NCBI RefSeq assembly: GCF_910589235.1
Contig: NC_060956.1
Span: 10,490,499 to 10,554,498, forward strand
Length of the DNA stretch: 64,000 nucleotides
From: Vespa crabro
Lineage: Eukaryota > Arthropoda > Insecta > Hymenoptera > Vespidae
Direction of reading: 5' to 3'
Shown: positions 1 through 15,740 of the stretch, piece after piece
How positions within the stretch are numbered: the first letter of the stretch is position 1
How the letters are laid out: the number at the start of each line of letters is the position of its first letter
The notes under the pieces: model-generated
Databases searched by the model: none
Seen by the model: the letters and a program-made list of their open reading frames with translations, nothing else
Told to the model about the DNA's origin: nothing
Program-made: the position numbers and the translations under genes

Positions 1-1975
1 AAAAAATATTCATGCAACGAATATCACAATCACTATTACTTCGATCGATTAGTTTCCCTGCTAACGAAATACGATACATTAGAGCATTGACCTTCTGCCT
101 CCCCTCCTTCTCTTTCTTCTCCTCTTTTACGATGGAAATCGAGGATCGTGAGGACTTGGCATTCGTCCACGAATACGAGGTCGATGCACACGCTCCCTTT
201 TCTACACCTCCTTCTTTATCTCCCATGGAAATACACCGTGTCTTAGAATTTATGCGTACGAGACCGACGTGTATAATACATCAGGGAATTTCCTTTTAAT
301 GCCTACCGATAGCTACCCTCCTTCCTCCTTATGATAATCTCTCTTCGAGAGTCGGTATTTATCGTAGGCATATAGGCACCACAATTACATTATCAAATCT
401 AATATGAAATAAATAAAATTTTCACTTGATCAAAATCGTAAAAATACAATTATTTGAACACGTTCATTTCTAATATATATTCCATCGGTGTGTACATAAT
501 TATATTATATAAATAGGAAAATAATTATTAATAAATGATTTAAGATAAATTTAATAACTTAGATATAATTATTTATTTTTATATATTATTTATTAATTTA
601 CAATTACTTTTTATATCATTTATAAATTATATGATAAATTCAATATCTTTAATAATATATATATATATAGAATAAATAATACTAAATTTTATTTATGAAT
701 TATAAAGAACTCTAAAGAAATTTATCGTCTATCAATAAATGTTCACGAAATCATATTCAAGAAAAATGGTAAATAGATAATAAAATACTTTTCGCTAGAA
801 ACAAGTTTGAAAATTACCGAGACATAAAATGTCATGTCTCCTTCACAGAATTATAATTAATGCAACCTAAAATCTTATCGTTTATCGTTTGTATCGACTC
901 TCAACTATAAAATTCTTTCTTGGATTAATCTTTTTTTCGTTTCTTTTCTTTTCTTTTTTTCGACTGCTATCATTATTGTGACGTGTTTTTGATCGATCTA
1001 TTTTTGTACGTACAGTTATCTATGACGAATATCTACGGCAAATAATGTAATTTAAAAAACGTCGATAATAATAAACTTCGGCCACTGTAATATTAGCCTT
1101 TGCTTTGAGCCAAGCAATTAGGCGAGATCTCTTCGACTGAGCGAGATCGTAAATCGCGATTTCTCATCGCGGCTGTTTCAAACGTTATTACCCTGTTCTC
1201 TGCATCGTTTCCGCAGCTAACTCATCTCTAATATATATATATTTCTTTTTTCTAATCTCATCTTCTCTCTTGAAGAAACACGAGACTGGTGTAGTCGGTA
1301 TGCTGGTGACAGGAAACGGATGAGATTAAATGCAGAAGTAAATAAACGGTAAATTATCGTGTTTTCTGTCTGTTTCTCTCTCTTTTTCTCTCCTCTTTCT
1401 TTCGTTTCAATAGATATTTTTATTTTGAATTATTATATATTGAAATTTACGACATCATCTTTCCGAACTTTAATGAATGAAGTTAAATGTAATAATAAAT
1501 AAATTAATGAATTATCATGTTTTCTGTTTTTAATAGTTACTTTTGTTTTGAATTCATATATATTAGAATTTATGTGTATCGGCTTTTGCATACATTTCTT
1601 TCTTTTTTTATTCGATGAAAACGAAATTTGAGAAATTAAATACATATATAAGTCTTAATTTTTTTTAATCAATTGAGTATTTTTGTATTTTATTACATTT
1701 ACAATTGTTTAAAAGTAATGAAAAAAGAATAAATAACAAGTACACGAAGAAAATTTTATCGCACGTGGACATTCAGTGGGTCATTGGAATGTTCAGGAGG
1801 AATGAACAGGAAATTAGGTGTATGTAGGACGTGGACGGCTTATTCCTTACAAGTCATAAGAATTCAAAACTTACGATTGTATGTACGTAAAAATCGTACG
1901 GACAATATAACGTACCGTGTCCAAAGTCTGATTCTTCGTGGATTTTCCGACAAGAAGAAAAAGAGAGAAAAATAG

Positions 1976-1982
1976 AAAGAGA

Positions 1983-2033
<51 letters not shown>
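1976..2033. repeat. (GA)n microsatellite
   Basis: Nearly pure GA tract with a few AA interruptions near its left end. Confidence 0.95.
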
Positions 2034-2034
<1 letters not shown>

Positions 2035-2599
2035 CTATGCCGATAATTATCCTACTTTTGTGATGTCATAAAAATTCTTTTAATACTCAACGTCAGTCGC
2101 TCGTAAATTTCTTTCAGTTGAATCTCGTAGTTACTTACCAATAACTGAAGAAAAAAAATGAGCAGATAAAAAATTTTGTTTCAACTAAAATCGAAATAAC
2201 AAGAAACTTTCGAACTACATATTTCTTAAGTAAACAATGTTTCCTTCTTAGGGAATTTTCCTCAAGCAATCGGATATTTCATATTTTTCGATATATATAT
2301 ATATATATATATTTTTCAACAGAATTGTTCGAAGCCAACGAAAGCAACGTAGCATGGACGATCCGCGAAGCGTATAAAAGTGAACTCGGCTTCGTGCGAG
2401 TTTTCTTGTTCGAAAGTGAAGGGCTTCCTATCAGAAGCTTACAGCTCCCTTACTGTGACTCGATTGTAAAAGAAAATAAATGCGTTGAGAAAAATGGGGA
2501 GAATCATGATTCCTCCTCACGTTTATTAACGATAGAGAGAGCAAAATAACGATGATAAATAAGAAGAAACAAACAGAAAAGAAGACAAAGAAAGAAAGA

Positions 2600-2885
2600 T
2601 AAAGAGAGAGAGGGAGAGAGAGAGAGAGAGAGAGAATGAGTGAGTGAGTGAGAGAGGAATAGGAAAGTCTCGAAGATTCATTTGAATACAATGCAACACG
2701 AAGAGACTTGTCTCTTCTTATTCCCACATATAAGTTAGAAAGAGAACGAGAAGAGAAAGAGAAAAGAAGAGAAACAGATAGACTCTCTCGATTGGATAGA
2801 TATTATAGAATAAGTAAGAAGAGTAAGAGAGAGAAAGAGAAAGAGAGAGAGGGAGAGAGAGAGAGAAAAGAGAGAAAGAGAGGGT
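2600..2885. repeat. Purine-rich region with two (GA)n tracts
   Basis: GA tracts at 2600-2656, followed by short TGAG repeats, and at about 2735-2885, separated by about 80 bp of ordinary sequence. Plus-strand purine bias throughout. Confidence 0.9.
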
Positions 2886-4502
2886 CGAGGTTAACGCTCA
2901 ACGACGAATATTTCGTGCAAGTATTTCTTTGCAAATCGCGCGAATTTCCCTACGGATAGTGACTACAACACGATGAACCATCGACGCTTATGTCGTTAGA
3001 ATGATATATAACTCATAGCGCAGTTTCACTTGTGGAACAGGAATGTAACTTGTACGTTTAGGAACCCCCACATCCAATTTGGTACTATTGAAATTTTTTC
3101 TTCTTTTTTCTTTTTTGATTATTATTATTCATTTTAATTACTATTTTCTTTCATTATTGATACACGCAGGCAACTTGTTTCTTTTTCCCTTAATACTTAT
3201 TTAGAATCGTAAACGTTGTACGAGTAACAAATATGTTATATTGCACTGGATTAAAGGGTCGCGAACTTTTCTCTAAGTCAATTTACAACGAACAACCGTG
3301 CTACTTTCTTCTCTTTTATGTCACGGTCAACGTTTATCGATATCTCTTTGTACAATGTATAAAAAGTTGTAAATTTAATAAAAAGAATGTGATTGAGTGT
3401 ATCGTAAAAAAAAAAGAAAAAAGAAAGAGAGGAAAAGAAATGAGAATTATGAAAGCAGTTGGTGAGTTATAAAATTATAGATATTATACGATTCCAGTTT
3501 GAAGTTGCAATGCTGTATGGTATTTGAAAAGAAAAATTCAATACACTTGTTAGAAACCAGTTTGCGCAGCGTGGTACAAAACTTACGAACGAAATGAACA
3601 AAATGAATCTCACATTACCTTTAATTGCAATGGATTCCGTGATCGGTCAGAAACGTAGAGAGATAGAAGGGGATAAAAATAAAAAGAAATAAGTTGAAGG
3701 AACATTACTGTTCGCATAGTACGTCATTGCCAGCGTTCCAGATTTCAAAATAAAGTCGTCTATATGATGTGAAAATCATAAGAACCGTATGAGCAGTGAT
3801 CAGAGTTGAAATATGATGATCCACGTACAATACTTTACTATGTTTTCTCGAGTTTAAATTATTGGTAATAGAACATCGATGAACATGATTCACGTAATAT
3901 TTCTCGATCGAATCTTAATAATTATACTAATATTATAATTATCTTTGAAACAGAAATGTATATCTATATATTGTATATGTATAATAATTTATGTACACAT
4001 GGAAATGTGTTTTACTATCTTTTCTTCTTATCATCTTATGTGATATTTCATTGATTCGTTAAAGTTGATTTTTTAAAAATTGAAATTACGAATTAAGACG
4101 CTTATAAGATACGTATAATAATTTAATAACAATGTAATGAATTATTAGTATAATAAATAATAAATAAAACATACATACACGACACGTATTTATACATAAA
4201 TGAAATTATTCAAAAACATAATATATAAATATAGAATAAATAGAGAATATAGTAAACTATAAAGTTGAATTTTCGAGGCCGAAATTTCTGAAGATTTTTT
4301 ATACTGTAGTTATGAGTCTCCCTTTTTTTTCTTTTTTCTTTTTTCTTTTTTCAGCATCATCTGGCAAGAGGACCGATTCCGTCCTCTAACTTTAGAGAAT
4401 CGACACGAAAAGTAGATGGCTTGTTTAGCCTCGCCACGCGATGTACATCCTTTGTGTCCCTCGAACACAAGAGATGTGGATGTACAGCCCTGAACACCGG
4501 AA

Positions 4503-4504
<2 letters not shown>

Positions 4505-4540
<36 letters not shown>

Positions 4541-4550
4541 CCTCTCTCTT
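4505..4550. repeat. (TC)n microsatellite
   Basis: TC repeat with short CCTCCC interruptions at its right side. Confidence 0.93.
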
Positions 4551-7500
4551 TTTTCCCCTCTTTCTACTGCCCTTCTTTGCCGATCCAACGAGTTACCTTC
4601 GACTTAATCGACGATGTCGATTTTTTTTTAATCCTCCTTTTATATTAACGATAGTAGAAAATACGTATAGAGAAATTCTATGATTTTACTTAATTCATGT
4701 TTTGCATAGCATATGCGAATAAGTATATAAATACTTTACATTAAAATTTCTACGTATATAATTGTATGATAATGAATGATTTACACTTATTAAAAAATGT
4801 AATCTGTGAATATAAATAATTAAATGTACTTTTCAGTCAGTATTTTCTTATTTATTTATACCTACATATCTGTTGGTCCAATACGAAAATATTAATAATG
4901 AAATTTATCAAACAAACAAAAAGAATAAAAAAAGAAAAAGAAAGAAAAAAAAAAAATAACTGAAGATTCGTGTAGTTTACTGATCGACCAAAATTAATGG
5001 ATAACACGTAAGAAGAATCGGAAGATTTTCTCCCACGGTTAGAAGATTCGTAATTGACGTAGCGTGTTAATAGATCAAATCTTAATGGTTTCGTTTTGCC
5101 CTCCTTTTCTTCCATCATTTTCCTTTCTTCTTTTTCTCTCTTTCTATCTTCCTTTTCTTTCTTTCTTTTGATTCAACTCACGAGAATCCGTAGATGCGCA
5201 GAAAACATGGCTTCTTCTTCTTTTTTCTTTTTCCTCGTTCTAATCACCGATCTGTGATTCCTCTTCCCTTCAAGTACTTTCCAAATCTTCACTCTCGTCC
5301 TGCATCCTCCTCTCTTCTTTTTTCCGGAGGCCATTGTCTTCGAGAATTTTAACGCTTCTTTACCCGACAAAATCTAAAAAGACAATCTTGCGCTGCTTTC
5401 TTCTTCCTTTTATAATAGATAAGGACCTTCTATGTACGTGTTATGTACGAATACTTTCAAAAATGTACACCATGTAAAATTTAATCTTGTATAAATATGA
5501 TTTTAATATACAATAGAGAAAGTACATTATCATTAATAATATGTAAACTTAGAAATAGAACAGAAATCTATATTCCAATTTTATAAAAAGGATATACACG
5601 AACAAAGTGCTGGAAGTATTAAAAAAATTACTAAATTAGTACGTCTAAATTTTTGATTAAACGATAATTAAAGAAAATGACAAAAATAATAAAACAAATT
5701 TTATAATATAACTTATAAATTTTATCTTCGTCGAGGATAACAAGTTATCCAATTTAGAAACGTGACGAAAATAAAAATCGTTAAATTTTATTAGAATATA
5801 TAATGTTGCACATAAAATTTTGAGAGAAAGAAAAAAAAAATCATCAAGGAAGCAAGCGAATGTCGGTGAAAAGATATTAGGAAAAACTTAGAAAGCCGAT
5901 TATGGTTTCGCCGAGGATGCGTTATCCAAGGAAGAAAGACTTATTCATGCACGTTCCGCTCGCGAGGCTCTAACTTCTTCTTCTTCTTCTTCTCCTTCGG
6001 TCTTCCATAATTTTTTATTTTTTTTTTTTTATCGGGTACGAGCGATCTTCCTGAGCAAAGCTGGAACGACGAAAGATTCGACGTAACGATTCGTGTCCGG
6101 TAGACGCTGCAATAAAGGGAATACACGTATACAACATGTATACAAACATACTAATGTATACACATAAATGCATATACATTGTTGCTTACAAAGAAATGCA
6201 CACCCACGCATGACTGCAATATTTATAGAGGAAAGTCATTTCTGTGACTTCCTGCGTGAAACAACACCGATGCAAATCGAGAGTCTCCCCTTCACGAAAT
6301 TCTATTTTCTGATTTAGAACACGATCATACCCCGTTTGATTCGCTTCAAGAAGTCTTCGCTTTACATCTGTTGTCTTTCGTTATCGAAAGAAACACACGT
6401 GGCTTTGTTTTTGTTTTTTAACTTTTTTTTCTCAACTCTTTGTTTTGAAAGTTTATTTCGTATCTACAAAAAAAAAGGTTAGTTAAACGAAACATTTAAG
6501 ATGTATAAATATATAAATGTAATAATATAAATTATAAATATATAATCTTAAATTCTTTCTCTCTCTCTCTTCCTCTTTATATATATCTTATACTAATATA
6601 AATATACGAATACTATAATTATAATTATAATTTTTTAATTGATCAGTGAACATCAACATTCGAACAATTAATTTTTTATGAGCCAAAAAAGAAACAAAAA
6701 GAATAAAATTCGGCAAATATATAAATATGTGACTTTGACGTTACATGACGATATAAAGAGTTAAACACAAATTCAAATTCAACCAACTGACGAAAATTGG
6801 AGATTAATAATAGCACATACGAGAAATGAGCTTCCGTGCAAGCAACACCGTGAAATATCGTGCTCTTATTGCGTAATGATTATGAACGATTCACGATAGT
6901 CTCATTAAAAGGATGAAGCGCTTGACGTAGAAAAAAGAAAGATCGCAAAGGATCCTTGATTAATCGCTTGTATTCACGCTTACATTCACGATGAAAAAGA
7001 AAATGGTCCAAAGAAATAATCATCCGTTTGAAAACATCTGCCGAAGTAGTCGTTTAAAAACAAATTTCATTAAAACGGATAAAATTACGATAGAAATTTT
7101 GTTTCTTCTTCTTTTCATTTTATACGTGTCATTTTTTATATATCTAATAACAATCAGCTCGAAAACTCTTTCATGTAACATTGAAATTATATATTCATAC
7201 ATCAAATTTTATTTTTTCGAAACAAAATTAATTGACGATTATATTGAAGATTAATGCTTGTTAAATATTTTTCACGTTATATAATTTTGTTTTTCAAAAA
7301 AATCGAATTTACAATAATGACGTTGCGAGATTTATCATCGAATTTTATCAATTTTACCAAGAAATTAATTGTAATTGACGAAGAAAAAAAGAAAAAAAAG
7401 GGAAAAAAGATTTTTACGAAAGGAATATTAATGACAATAAAAAAGACGATTCAATTTTGCGAACATTAAAGTTAGATTATTGGTGAGAATCCCGTGATAT

Positions 7501-10500
7501 TAAAGAAAAGTTCACATTTATGAGCTCTTCATAGACAAAGCTTTCAGTCCCGATTGTCAGCGAGCTATAAGGAGAAAAAGAAAGAGAGAAGGCGATACAC
7601 ATAAATAGATGACATTCGAGTCACGACAAATCCTTTGCCTCAGACTTGGGCAACTACGTGTAGCATGATGCAATTTCGTATCTATATCATGGCGTGAGTC
7701 TTCTCGATTCAAAAATAACGTAAATGCATGTAAACGAAGCACTGGAAATAAACAAAATAAAATGAATGATTTATTTATCTACAAAATTGACAACTATCCC
7801 CGATGTTTACTCGATTTATTTTCGTTATCTCCATAAAATCCATCAATTCTATCATTAAATCATTTCACCTTAATCATAAGTATCTGTTGTATTCGCAAGA
7901 TCAATCTTTTCTTTTTATTTATTTTTTTTTTCTCAAATCATGACTCTTTTCTCATAAGATCTCAAATTCGATGGTACCGGAGATTATGGTTGAATTTACT
8001 GTTATAATGTCGTTCATAAAGTAGCGTGAATATATAGACTCACCGTCGTTCCCTTTAAACATGTAGATACATTTATACATGAATATCTCATATATGTACA
8101 CGACACACATATACACGTTATATATCTATATATTTATATGCATGCGTATCAATACAAATACGTGATCAATGTTATTCGACTTTGTAATTTATATTGACGA
8201 ATGTGCTAGAATAAATGAGGGATCTGTGTCTCTCTTGATAGCAGATATAAAAGAGTCATAATTTCGATTTGCCAAGGTTAAACCTATGAAAGATTTCGCG
8301 TCTAGAGTTTATCGATCTCCTAGGCGAGCAAAATCCTTTCTCCCTATGGCGATACACATCAGCTTACGTCATGCTCGTTTCAATGACCCTAACAGAGAAC
8401 GTTAGTGACTAAGTATGTATGTGTTTGTGTGTGTGTATGTGTTTGCGTGTAATGCGAGCGAGAGAGAACAAATTACTACTATTCGAGACTAGAATGATTT
8501 ACTTTTAATCGATCCTAAGGAAAATCGTGAATGAATATATCTCCTCGTCTACGTTGTTACGTTTTTTTCTTCATTCTTATCTTTACTCGTTATCTCGCGA
8601 TTCGATCGTATCGTACTTTGCAACCGATGCTTTTATCTCTCTGTTACATGATAAAACATCGTTGCTTTAAAGCCATCAGATTTAAACGTTATGTGATCTG
8701 TATCTTTAAAAGTATACTTTCATTTCCTGTTGAAATAATAGCGATGAAATATTTATTTATCGTATTCATTATAATCGATCTCGTATGACAAAATAAAATA
8801 AAATGATTTGAAATGAAACGACTGAATAAAGATAAGAATAAAATCGTCAATTAGAGATTATATTTCGAGATATAAAGAATTTGAAAAAAAAAATTGGATT
8901 GAATCTTTAAATTTTATTTGACAAATTGACCGCGAATTTAAACAAATTTTCGTCTTTAATCGATTATGTGAGATGAAATAAAATAAATTTAAATTTAACA
9001 AGTACAAATGAAATAGAATATAATGAAATAAGCTAAAACAGTTTCTCTTAATCTTTTTACCTTTCGATCCAACACATTTGTTCGTAATGTTATTGCGACT
9101 CAAATGTTTATAATATATTTTTACGAACCTGATAGAGTGAAGTTATTGTATATTATTTTAAAGATAGGACTTTGGAAGAACATTCTACGAAAATTTTCTG
9201 GAAAGTCTCTTGTAAATGAATCACTTTCCTTTTTTTACCGTAAAGATTAAATTAATAATTTTGCTGTCTATTAAAAATTCAAAAGGATCCAATATTGGAC
9301 CGTGGTCCATGAGTTTAGAAAAACTGAACTAAAGTATACAAAATACGGTCTGAAAAATTGTTTGCGAATTAAACGAAAATCTATTGTAAAAATTTTTCTT
9401 GATAAATATCGAAGTCGATTGTTGAAAAAGATATTGCCACGAGGAAATATTCAAGAACCCTTGTTCCGATTTATGGATCATGGAGAGCAGCTGAAACGAA
9501 CGAGTATATATCGAACGAAGCCCGATCGAGGACGTATAGGAGTATAGAAGAGTGCAGCTGCATCGTATCGGGTCGAAAGGAGTAACCAAATTATAACAAA
9601 GCCAAGCACAGTTCGATATAAGAACGCTCACAATCCTCCCGATTTTGTATTATATCTACGAACTGAAGCAGAATATTTGATAAATTAATATTACGTCGAG
9701 TAAATTTGAACGTTTTCCAGTACGAAGAACATATTAAAATGTTTCTTAAATCATAAAATATGTGTTAAATATCAAAAATATTGGCGATCTGAAAATTTTT
9801 AAGCAAATGAAATTTTTAGAATAGTTACTATTAAACTAGATAAAGTCGAGTTTTGTAAATTTTTAATACAAAAAAGAAGAAAAAGGCATACTTCATGGCT
9901 GTTATTTATTGGGACAATATTTTCAAACATTTGGTTAGTATAAGAAATGGATCAGTAATAAAATATCAATACGTAACATAAGTGACGCAAACCAAACGCA
10001 ATCCAAATTTTATTATTTATTCTGACCAAAATAATCATATATATTGATTAGTTATTTTACAACGTACTTACTATTAATTAATACAAATACTAACTAAATA
10101 AGTAGAAGTAATACTTTATGATCTTGAATACCATCGAAAAATATTATAAATCCACAGCCTATGGAGCAATCATTTATAAACTGGGATGATCAAATTTTGA
10201 TTGAAAAAAAATAAAAACAAAAAAAATCGGATTCCAATGACTGCATGTACAAAAGAATTTTATTCAACAGTTCATACTAATTAATTTAATCGATCAAAAC
10301 ACATTCAAATATTTAATCGTATTTAATCGCAAATACAAATAATAATTAAATAAAAGAGATGACTAAAAAGAAGAGAAATGAATAAGTTATCAAAAATAAA
10401 AAAGTATATAATAAAATATGTATGTACAAGATCGAGTGATTTGTTAATAACGATTTTCTCATAGGAAAATCTTAAAAGACCTCGAGTTTCTCGTCGTAGA

Positions 10501-10540
10501 TTTTTAGAACTTACGTCAGTGTATCACGTAAAGCCGCAAG

Positions 10541-10715
<175 letters not shown>

Positions 10716-12452
10716 ACGTTAGTACCGCATGACCCAGAAAATCGAATCGGGTCATGCATAGGAAACCATGCAAATTCATATCGCTTCTACGACTTTTTGA
10801 TGTAATCTCAATAGTAATTCACTTTGGATCATCGATCACCTTGATTTAGTTGGAATCATCGATAGATTTACGAATGAAATTTTACGAGTACTTACGTACT
10901 TAATCATTATTTTGAATAAACATAAATCCGTTTACAATATAAACCCAACGTAATCTTTCTACTTTTTCAATTCTATCCTAAGAATTTTCTTAATTAAATA
11001 TCATTCAACTAAAATTTTATAATAATTTAATTTCCTCTTAAAATTCGTGTAATTTTGAAAAGTTAACTTTTTTACGACGTATGAATCATTTTTGATACTT
11101 CATGAAACCATTCAATAAGATCTGAATTTATAATCATCAGCATAATAGAATCTCGTTTGATTAAATAACGATTAATGAGAAGGTTATACAAAATCTACGC
11201 AGTAGGAAATCGATGACGAATCGGTCGACGAAAGTTATTCTACATACCTGGTCGGAAGTGCGTCATTCAAACGTATCATTGATAACATGTAGGTTGAGTC
11301 ATTAGAGATACTTTTCTAATATACACACATATATACACAGATAAAATCATATATGCATACATTCATGTATATATAGGATATCCTATTCAAATAAATTTCA
11401 TTGTACATCTGTGAAACTATTGATAATACCAAGAAATGTAGTAAATAAAATTTGAATCTTTTCAAAAGGCAAATAATACCGTATAATTTTTGCGGTCGAC
11501 AATGAAAGTCAATTGTATTTTCTTTTTTAAATTGTATCATACGTTTTTGATTATATTGATCGATACAGACTTGACATTCTTTATAAAGAGTATTAACCCA
11601 TGTGTGATAATATAGTATAATAATAATTATTAAAATGTATAATAATTAATATTATAATAATTATTAAAATGTTTGACAATGTTGGTAAACAAAACTAACA
11701 TTCGTAACAGAATGATAATTTCTTAGCAATATTTAAATTAAAATGTCCTTTAAATTTTTTGATCAATACATTTTCATAGATAATGTCGAATTGCACCGAT
11801 CAATGCAATCAAAAACAAAAAAGAATTATAATATAAAAACAAAAAAGAAGAAAAAAATAAGAAAAAAAAAAACAATTGATTTTATATTTCCTCTATGTGT
11901 CGACCGATAAAAAGAATTATTTGTGTCAGAAATGAATTTTTTTTTGTGTCCCTTGAAATGATTCAGCATATATTTTCATCATTTTTCTTTTTTGCATTAT
12001 TAACGTTTACACAGATATTCGAATTTGATTTAAATAGGACAATCTATGTATATACAATTGCACGTAGGTACGCGTATACGTATACATACAAATATATGTA
12101 AGTATTTTATGATGTAAAATCGAATCATCAAGACGAAAATTCGTAAAGCTCCACAAAGATATGATCTTTACGAGTTGGTGATACACCAGTCGTCGAACGG
12201 GAAGAAGTAGATGATGAAGAAGAAGAACGCGTCGTCGAGAGAGGAAGTGATTCGGACATGAAGTTAAGGCGATGAATCGGTGTGGTGTACGGCGAGTTTT
12301 AAGAACGATGGTGCCGCAGCGGGAAAGGACGGGTAACGGGGGGAGGGGGGGAAGTCGAGGTGCCGTTACTTTCAAGAGTCACTCGGGGCAAGCCTAACTC
12401 AACGGAGAGAAACGAAAGGTGCAGGAGGAAAAGGAGGATCGAGAAGATGAAA

Positions 12453-12486
<34 letters not shown>

Positions 12487-15252
12487 GGGGGCTCTTTGCC
12501 GTGTGCCTCTCATTATTCCTCTTTCCACAGAGGACGAACACCTGAATGCCAGTGACCCAATACGACTTTGTCCTATGTAAAGATCGAGATAGAAATCCTT
12601 TTCTTCTTTTTTATTGTTTCTTTTTTTCCATAATACTTATTTAAGATATCGAATGTTTAAATAATTTGTTGTAAATCGGTATATATGTATGTTCATTTAA
12701 TTAATTATATTTATATGTATATATATATATATGTGTGTGTAATTTTTTTACTGAGAATATAATACATAAAATTATTCAGCATGTATCGTGTTTTGTTTAA
12801 TACATTTGATCTTTTTATAAATTCAATAAAATCAAATGTCAATAACATGTAATTCAAATAAAAATGAATATGATAATTTCTAACATGAATATTTTTATAC
12901 CTGATAGACTGAAGATCTATTCTGAAATTATATATTTTCTACAACTTTATTAACGATCGAAAAAAAGAAAATTATTATCAAGGAAAAGATTACGAAAGAA
13001 AAATAGTTCTTATAGTCTTTAAATTATGTTATTAGAACGAATCTCTCTTGCTTAAGTCATCATGATTTTTACGTTATAACTTACGAACAATTTCTTTGCA
13101 AAACGATTCACGCGATCGTAGGACCGTTAATCAACTCGAAACTCGATTACACTTAGATCCTTAATGATTCTTAATGAATTCAAGCATAGAGTGAGTTGCG
13201 AGCATCGCTGCTTTTCATTAGAGATTTAACTGGAACGATAACGAGAGAAATCTTGATATACGTTCGCGTATAGAATATCCAATTAGAAGTGGAGCAATAG
13301 ATTAATAAAATATAAAATTAAATGAATAAAGAAAAATAATATTCCTTATATGTATGTCGGTTTCAGTTGCGAACAGATCTTCGTAACTTTATTTCTTTGA
13401 AATTGTTTTAGTTGATGATAAGACTTTTTAAAACGATTAAATAGCATTAGAAAAGCACGAAATGGTCAAGTAAGTTAATTGGATATGTGTGTGTGTGTGT
13501 GTTAGATATGTCTGTTTTACCGTCCGACTATTTTACTCTACTTTTAGTAAATATAATGTTCGTGTTACTTTACTGTAGAACGGAAAATGGAAAAGTCGAA
13601 TGTTTCGAATTACGAACGTCTTAAAAGAGGGATTAGTTTCGAAAAAGTTAGAAATTCATAATAAATTATTAATAATCTTTAATAATAACAAGTGATTCTA
13701 AGTAAAAGCTCCAATATTTTATATAATACAGTGAATTTATTATTCAAATATAAAATAAATATAATAATAAATTCGATGTAATAATTAAAATAGTTAATAA
13801 AAGTTTCGAAAGACGATAATAATTTAATAACGAATATAAAACGAAGACTATTAAAAAACTGCAAAACTTGAAAATCTAGTTATTGTTTCTTTTTTGCAAA
13901 TTAATTTATTATTCCATTAATTTCGTTATATTAGTAGGAACATGTTAAATTATCAATAAATAAATATTTCAGTGGATTTTCTACGCTTTTTCATTCTCTC
14001 TTAATTTCTGTTGATTTCTTAGTCTTCTTCATATACAAAATGTACGGCTCATGCAAAACCATCCAAAATAAGTATACCACACGCAAAGCCAGTGAAGATA
14101 AACAGCTGCGTGTTTGAAACGACGCGTGTCGTGGATAATAAAGATTAACTACCACCGTTACCTCTATTACTACTACAACTACTGTTACTTTGAATAAAAC
14201 GTTAGAACTGGTCGATGCTACAAAATCTAAGGGAAAATGTTTCCCGTTAATTTCCACGCACATAGATGAATTTTCTATGATTTAGGAAACGAAAATTTAA
14301 AGAAATGATTTGTCTATGATTTTAAACACGTATGTTTTTTTCTTTTTTTATCAATTTCTAATAAAATAATATTTTCAATATAATAGAAATAAAATTTTTA
14401 AATTAATTATTTTAAAATAATTAATTTGAAAATAAATTGTGAAAGAAGATTATCATTGAAAAATTATTTATATTATTATATTACTAAAGTTATATTCTCA
14501 ATATAATATAATATAATATTTATCTTTGAAACTACTTATATAAATATTATATAGTAAAGTATTATTGTGTACTATTAAAATTATATTATACAATAAAATT
14601 AATTATGCAATATAATATAAGACAAGATTATCTTTGAAAAGAACTATTTATATTACTATATTACTAAAATTATTTAATATAGTAAGTTCTTATATAATAC
14701 AGTTAAAAACAAGTTTTGTTAGATATCCAAAAACTCTTTTGGATTCTTACGTCTCATATAAAAATCTAAATATATATGTGTATCAATTCTATCATCTAAA
14801 CAATTTAATACATTGATTTAAAATTCATATTAAAAATGAGATTATTTGCAACAAAAATTTCACAAATAATCTCAACTTTATAATAAGTAATTTGATGACT
14901 TCTTACTTAAAAAATGGTAGGGATCTTTAAAATTTATAAAAATTCACACATACGATGACAAGAATTCATATACCAGATAAAAATAATTAAAATAACATTA
15001 GATACTTTAATTAACATTAGATCAACAAATAAGAATTCATATAACCGATAGAAATAATTCAAATAACGTTAGGCAGTAGAAAACATTTTCAAGATTTATT
15101 TTATGTCATGAATATACATATTACTAGTATGTAATCAAACTCTATGGAATTAATAATAATCCCAAAGCTAAAACCAAATTAGAAATCCTATGTTATCCAC
15201 GAAAAGTGAAAGATATAAAAGAAGGAACGGATCATATAAACATACATACATA

Positions 15253-15256
<4 letters not shown>

Positions 15257-15300
<44 letters not shown>
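15257..15300. repeat. (AT)n microsatellite
   Basis: About 22 AT units preceded by short CATA repeats. Confidence 0.95.
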
Positions 15301-15303
<3 letters not shown>

Positions 15304-15439
15304 TTGTATACCAGGTGACGTTGCCATCTCGATGCGTTTTGCTTGCTTGATAACATTACTCGCGTTTAAACGCTCGCGAGCGTATATGCTTCGGTGAATG
15401 TTTTACAGTTAGCCGTGCGTCCTTTTGTAACAGTATATT

Positions 15440-15740
15440 CCGTTGGCTTTTGAAAGAAAAACAAAGACAAAAGAGGAAGACAAGAAGAAGGAGCAGAAGG
15501 AACAGGAGGAGGAGGAGAAGGAGAAGAAGGAGAAAGAGCAGGAGGAAAGGAAGAGAAGGAGAAGATGAAGAAGGAGGAGAAAGAAGAGAATAAGAAGAAA
15601 GAAAGAAATGAAGAAATGAAGAAAGAAACAGAAAGAGGAAGAAAGGATGAAAGAAACGCGTCGTTTATCGTAAAGAGGAGAAAAAGGTGAAGGAGGAGAA
15701 GGAGGAGAAGAAGAAGAAGAAACGTAGCAATAGTAAAGTC
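15440..15740. repeat. Long purine-rich tract (GAA/GGA type)
   Basis: The plus strand is almost all A and G for about 200 bases in imperfect GAAG and GGAG units, with a short break near 15655. The antisense reading frame over it (S/F/L-rich) is compositional, not a gene. Confidence 0.88.

Larger units (their letters stand above)
1..9300. other. No gene recognised (left desert, part 1)
   Basis: AT-rich sequence with microsatellites and T-rich or purine runs. The longest open frames are under 100 codons, lack domains and splice continuity, and are not supported as genes. Could be intergenic or part of a very long intron. Confidence 0.6.

Noticed and set aside
12..299. 95-codon plus-strand frame at the left edge
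   Set aside because: No recognisable domain, no splice partner and no second exon; kept as unsupported.
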